Assembly: GCA_032207245.1 (NCBI GenBank)
Contig: CM063504.1
Location: 20,413,426-20,477,425, forward strand
Direction: 5' to 3'
Length of the DNA: 64,000 nucleotides
Source of the DNA: Pardosa pseudoannulata
Taxonomy: Eukaryota; Arthropoda; Arachnida; Araneae; Lycosidae
Part shown: piece by piece, positions 59,435 to 64,000 of the stretch
Layout of the letters: every line of letters begins with the position of its first letter
How positions within the stretch are numbered: position 1 is the first letter of the stretch
Made by a program: the position numbers and the translations under genes
Notes under the pieces: model-generated
The model's database searches: none
The model's input: the letters and a program-made list of their open reading frames with translations, nothing else
What the model was told of the DNA's origin: nothing

Positions 59435-59742
59435 GTGGGTTATTATGCTTTCGCTGTAATGTATGCACTAAAGGCTTTGCTTCCCAAGTCACTTTATCAA
59501 GACATAACATGTGGCATCATAAATCTCCTGATCAACACTATCGATTCAATTGCGCACAGTGTCCATATTCAACAAATAAAAAGACAAATTTTGACTCTCA
59601 TGCTGCTGTTCATAATCCTAATAGATCTCACTGGTGTAAATATTGTGGCAATGGTTTTAATTGCTCAAGTAGTTTGAATAAACATATTCTGATTCATACT
59701 GGGGAGGATCACCAAGAGTTCCTTTTCCCTTCAATGTTATAA
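59435..59742 (+). CDS. Terminal exon 6 (subtype B'): three-finger C2H2 module
   Basis: The acceptor CATATTTTCACTTTTAG ends at 59434. GT completes a codon, and 101 codons run to TAA at 59740-59742. Fingers: CNVCTKGFASQVTLSRHNMWH, CAQCPYSTNKKTNFDSHAAVH and CKYCGNGFNCSSSLNKHILIH. The end is HTGEDHQEFLFPSML. AATAAA is at 59867-59872. Finger 1 has KGF where the other subtype A and B exons have KWF. It is the closest relative of exon 4, with the same exon length (308 bases) and the same TTTTCACTTTTAG/TATTCACTTTTAG acceptor style. Confidence 0.9.
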
Positions 59743-61117
59743 AATTTATCTAAAAGCATTTGTACATTTATTCATTTTCTTTTTACACAATTATTGATTG
59801 TATGTCTTTTTTATTTCACATTACAGAAATATGTACATAGTTTAGATTACACACCAGTGTTTCTTCAATAAAATCTTTTAAAATAGCTAATTTTTTTAAA
59901 TTTGTATTTTCTTGGTTAGCAAGAATTATAATTTAAGATGAAAATATTGCTGTATATTATTGGGTTAGATGGGTGTTTATGAGTGCTATGGTGAACTTTT
60001 TATAACTAGTTAATCTGTTACCTTCTGATTGAAGTTGATTTAGAATAACTACACACATCCATGGTAGTTGTGAGATTCAAAACTACTCACAATATTAAAA
60101 AGAATAGTAATGTTTGTTCATCTATCATTTAGCTTTTTTTTTTTCTGAGAGTTTTTGCTCTTCATATATATTCATTCTTATTGTAAGAAGGAAATACTTA
60201 CAAAATTTCTAATAAAGTCTATTTTATTTAATTTTAAATATATACAGTTAATTTATCTATTAAATGCATTCATATTGTTATTTGTAATCTGACAGTCTTA
60301 ATTTTGAAACATTTATTGAAGAGTTAAATAATTATTTAATGTAATATAGTAACTTGTATTAATTTTGTAAAAGTTTTGATTTAAAGGATATTAAATAATA
60401 CAGTTTGTTTAAATACCTCTTTTCAGAAAGTAAAGTTTTGTTTATTTCAATAATTTTGAATGCATTGGGAAAATGCTATTTTTTGGAATAATAATAACTA
60501 TAATATTAATCTACTTTCAATTATAACAGAATGTTTAATCATACACAAAATCTGTTTGACATCTTATATGTTTATGTATGATGTCTCATTCTAGTTGAAT
60601 AAAATATTAAAAAAACATTAAATATTTTATAAAATAAAAGAAAAAGATTGTGCAGTTTTGTGTGTATATTACCATTTTTGTATGGTTTTATAATTTGTAT
60701 CCTGTTTCTGTAATGTAAGCTATTTAATTTTTATGCATATTTTATTAGAGCTGACAAGTTTCTTTTGCTAAGATTTAATCGTATTATTAATTTCATTGCA
60801 TATTTTCATCAGTTCATTTCTACTTGACTATTATCTTCTGCATACTTTTAGATAATTTGTTTTAATTATAACTTTTTAACCCCATTAAATATGATATTAA
60901 AAATTTAATTTCATTTTTACCTTTTTATATTTCAGTTCTTTTTATATTTCTTATTTTTAATATTTCATGTGACTTCACGAGAATTGATACCAACACACAA
61001 AGAGTACTTACATAGCATGTAAAAATTAATTTTAAAATCTACTTCATTTATCAGTTTTTTTTTTGTTTACCTTCTCTTTTGCTACCTTGGTATATTCTAG
61101 ACATTATTATATACGTA

Positions 61118-61231
61118 TTATAATAAACACTTGATTAACCAGGATTGTCGGGAAATGCCTCTTTTCAAATAAGCAAATATTCTGAGGGCATCCTGGATAG
61201 TAAGATCTCAGTTAATCAAGAGTTTACTATA
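61118..61231. mobile_element. Small pogo/Tc1-like MITE
   Basis: The ends are inverted: left TATAATAAACACTTGATTAAC, right complement TATAGTAAACTCTTGATTAAC. A second inverted block lies inside (AAATGCCTC near 61152-61160 and GAGGGCAT near 61184-61191). The length is about 114 bases with TA at both ends. TA flanks and a TTGATTAAC core suit the pogo group, but the assignment is tentative. Confidence 0.5.
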
Positions 61232-61368
61232 CTAAGAGTTATATGAATTTTTGCCATGAATAAAGTCTCAAAAGCAAAGTTCTGTTATTTCACAAATTTA
61301 CTTTTTTATTTATGTCTTTTGTATACACTATTTTCTTGATTTTTAGTACTTTCTATTGTTTTCTAGGG

Positions 61369-61395
61369 TTTTTTTTTTTTTTTGGGGGGGGGGGG
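61369..61395. repeat. T15-G12 homopolymer junction
   Basis: Fifteen T directly followed by twelve G, the longest of the four T/G-type junctions in the window. Confidence 0.9.
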
Positions 61396-61950
61396 TTCCT
61401 AGAAAAAATCATTGCAGACTTCTTGACACGTTTTTAAACTGAAAAAAAAGAAAAAGTCGAACGATGAGATCAGGGATGTACATTGAATTAAGATAATTGA
61501 TAGAACATTAATTATATTCTTTATCACTCAAAACTAAAATCTGTGTTATGTCTTACTATTAAAAATTCAGGCATGTTTTAGTTAGATTTTATCTTTAAAT
61601 TGTAAATCTATAATTTTAACTGTAAATCTACATTGTGTATTTTGGCACTAAATTGTTCAAAATCCAATTAATCAAGGTTGTAAATATTTTACATGATATT
61701 ATTGGTAATTTACTCATTTTAAAATATTAAGATTAAGTCAAGAGTACTGGAAAGCTTATTGAAGGCTTTGTTGTATTTTTGTGAATTATGCAATATTATA
61801 TGCATGCATTTATATAATATTTGTATGTATTACTTTAATGCTAAGAAACATGGTATAATTACTTGTATAATTTATTGTGGTATGTGAAATTTTCATTATT
61901 TAAAAAATAAATTTTTTAAATTCTGCAAGTATATGTTTCTTTATTTTCAG

Positions 61951-62228
61951 GAAACAATGTTTGTTCTGTTTGCTCTAAGTGGTTTTCATCTTGTTCTACT
62001 CTGTACAAGCATAAAGTGTGGCACCACAAATATGTATTTCCTAAATTTAAATATGTTTGTAATAATTGTCCATATGCTACAGATAACAAAACAAATTTTA
62101 AGACTCATTTTGAGGTGCATGAACCAGATCGTCCGTACAAATGTGATGTTTGTGGCAATGGCTTCAAAAGACTTGCTAGTTTAAGCCATCACATGATCAT
62201 TCATACTGGAGATGTGCCACTTATTTAA
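61951..62228 (+). CDS. Terminal exon 7: three-finger C2H2 module
   Basis: The acceptor TTTCTTTATTTTCAG ends at 61950. GA completes a codon, and 91 codons run to TAA at 62226-62228. Fingers: CSVCSKWFSSCSTLYKHKVWH, CNNCPYATDNKTNFKTHFEVH and CDVCGNGFKRLASLSHHMIIH. The end is HTGDVPLI, the shortest tail of the set. AATAAA is at 62510-62515. It mixes features of both subtypes: DRPYKC as in A and GNGF as in B. No later exon was found before the window ends. Confidence 0.9.
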
Positions 62229-63099
62229 TATGGATCACTAGATATTTGTAAGGCTTCTGAACTTTTAATTAATATTAGTGAGTGCTATTGACCCGTAAAG
62301 TAAAACCTGTATAGCATAGTCTCATCTCATCTATTCTGGGATTGTTTTACATAAATTTTATATGTGAAAACTGCATTTAGTTTATTCTATTATACTATTC
62401 TATTATAATATCTATTATACTATTAGAAATACTATCAGTAAAATCATGTATATTTGAAATTAGAAAATTGTAATGAATATTTTGAGGAATATTATAAAGA
62501 ATGTACATAAATAAAAGGTTAAAATTAAAATGTATTTAAACTTTTCAATTTATGATTTACATTGTTTTCTAAATTTCATTTTCCTTTAATATACACAAAA
62601 TAAATATTTTCTAGCAGCAAAATATTTTATCTTTTTTAAATTTCTTTTCACTTCATTATTATTAATCTGAGTATATTTGGTCCTTTATCTTCTTGCATTA
62701 TGTTTATCGCAACTTTTTTAATCTTATATCCAAAATATTTTAAAGTTATCTTTCCTCCTTTGCTAAAAGTTACTAACATTTCAGACAGGTTTTGGTACCT
62801 TCCTTTGCATGCCATAGTTCATATATTAGGTAATACATTGTTCCTGCCACTTACACCACCTTCAACCTGGAAGTAGTGGGATGACAGGAAATTCATTATT
62901 ATCCAGTTTGGCTATTATAGGATTCAAAGAGTTTACTTATGCTCATGAATTAAATTAAAATAAATATTTATCCAACCTGATACTTTAATTTCCAACTAAC
63001 AATTATTTGTTTTTACTTTTAGAGCCTTTTTTCACTTTAAATTATTGGGTTATTGTAGTTTATAAAAATTTTATATATTTTCTTTCTCTCCATTTTATT

Positions 63100-63126
63100 C
63101 TATATATATATATATATATATATATA
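63100..63126. repeat. (TA)n microsatellite
   Basis: About 13 TA units followed by two copies of ATACTGGCGTGAT. Confidence 0.9.
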
Positions 63127-63355
63127 CTGGCGTGATACTGGCATATACTGGCGTGATGGTAGGGAGGGAAAGGTTTTATTTTTTGGGTACATTAAATTTG
63201 CCCTTTTTTTTAGCTAAACAGTAGACTATAGTGTTCCAAACCAAATCAATTTTATGTGCATAAAACTTTTGTTAGCTTAGCATAGTGTTCTAAGAATTTT
63301 AGCTATGAATAAATAATGTAATTTTTTTGTGCAACTTTTTAATTTGACTTGATGA

Positions 63356-63361
63356 ATATAT

Positions 63362-63393
<32 letters not shown>
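63356..63393. repeat. (TA)n microsatellite
   Basis: TA run with one interruption. Confidence 0.9.
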
Positions 63394-63857
63394 GAGGATT
63401 GATCTCATGTTAATTTTAGAAAATAGTGATAGTTTCAAATGCTGGAAAAATTATTGTTTTTACATTGTATTAAGCTTTAATGTGTTAAACTGAATGAATA
63501 CTATAAACTGTTTTCTTCTATAGTAAAACAAATATTAGTTATGCAATGCACATTCTTACTCCCAGGTCTTAACCCAAGTCTCAGATTTTTTGTTTAAGAA
63601 GCATTTTGTATTATTATTTACTTTAGAAAGATATGTTTCACTTGGTTATTGCTATATTTTGAAATAACTTATTATGAATATTATGATTTATGCAATATTT
63701 TACTTGTAATGAATAATTGCTAGTAACACATGTATTTTATTGCTTTTAATGTACTTAATTTTTTTTTTCTCAGTCTCTCGAGGAAAGACAACAAATATTG
63801 AATAATTTTTTTATTTTTAATGTTTTATTAGTCTTTTTTTCTCTATCTTTTAAATTG

Positions 63858-63858
<1 letters not shown>

Positions 63859-63902
<44 letters not shown>
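63859..63902. repeat. (TA)n microsatellite
   Basis: About 21 uninterrupted TA units. Confidence 0.95.
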
Positions 63903-63903
<1 letters not shown>

Positions 63904-64000
63904 ATTTGTTTATTCCATAGAAAACTTTTCATTAGTTGCTCTAGAAACATGCCTTTAAGCGAATTTGCAGTTACGAAATTCTACTCTGCTATATGTTAGA

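Larger units (their letters stand above)
59873..61950 (+). other. Spacer between terminal exons 6 and 7
   Basis: AT-rich and non-coding. It contains a small pogo-like MITE (61118-61231) and the T15-G12 junction (61369-61395). Confidence 0.5.
62516..64000. other. AT-rich non-coding end of window
   Basis: Three TA microsatellites (63100-63126, 63356-63393, 63859-63902) and a short direct repeat ATACTGGCGTGAT near 63124-63156. No further finger exon was seen. Confidence 0.5.

Noticed and set aside
37584..62228. Reading the array as seven separate small zinc-finger genes
   Set aside because: Every frame opens at a splice acceptor of the same phase, without a conserved start codon or promoter in front. 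Terminal exons of one gene are the simpler reading.
1..64000. CRISPR array, rRNA genes, bacterial operons
   Set aside because: No spaced direct repeats, conserved rRNA segments or tightly packed gene clusters were seen. The window is eukaryotic in structure.

Overview
The window looks like a stretch of arthropod nuclear genome. A chelicerate such as a spider is my best guess, but this rests on style and not on any marker gene. It is very AT-rich and mostly CpG-poor, has long non-coding spacers, polypyrimidine-AG splice acceptors and AATAAA poly(A) signals, and carries decayed transposons of the copia, gypsy, jockey-like, piggyBac, hAT and pogo groups. No bacterial feature, rRNA, convincing tRNA gene or CRISPR array was seen.

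Layout. Positions 1-8400 are mostly non-coding, with a broken piggyBac transposase (5.5-6.1 kb, minus) and tRNA-derived SINE copies (3.8 and 7.6 kb). Positions 8.4-16.3 kb are a graveyard of mobile elements: a short hAT element with target duplications; a decayed gypsy pol carrying a nested TTAA-flanked piggyBac-type MITE; a truncated piggyBac transposase; and a 5'-truncated copia element with its 3' LTR. At 20.0-20.7 kb a poly-C2H2 zinc-finger ORF (six intact fingers, plus strand) is flanked by decayed fingers. Positions 21.9-28.5 kb hold a possible solo LTR, a jockey-type reverse transcriptase lacking its YADD box, a second MITE copy, and an unassigned CpG-bearing segment with strong hairpins and a fold-back element. 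A decayed pogo-type element with clear terminal repeats and flanking TA lies at 34.8-36.9 kb.

The most interesting content is at 37.6-62.2 kb (plus strand): seven separate exons, each with a 3' splice acceptor in the same phase (two bases completing a codon), an open frame coding a C2H2 zinc-finger module, a stop soon after the last finger and, in every case, a downstream AATAAA. Six code the same three-finger module (finger 1 ending in H-x-x-W-H-H-K, finger 2 with a CPY core, finger 3 of the CGN type). The first exon is a divergent two-finger relative. This is the architecture expected of alternative 3'-terminal exons of one transcription-factor gene, as known for BTB zinc-finger genes such as lola, but the finger module does not look like lola's. 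The shared upstream exon(s) were not found and probably lie to the left of the window. The order of exon subtypes in the right half (A-B-A'-B') suggests duplication of a two-exon unit.

How it would work: one upstream coding segment ending in phase 1 could be joined to any of the terminal exons, giving proteins with a common N-terminus and different finger modules. This is inferred from gene structure; no transcript data were available.
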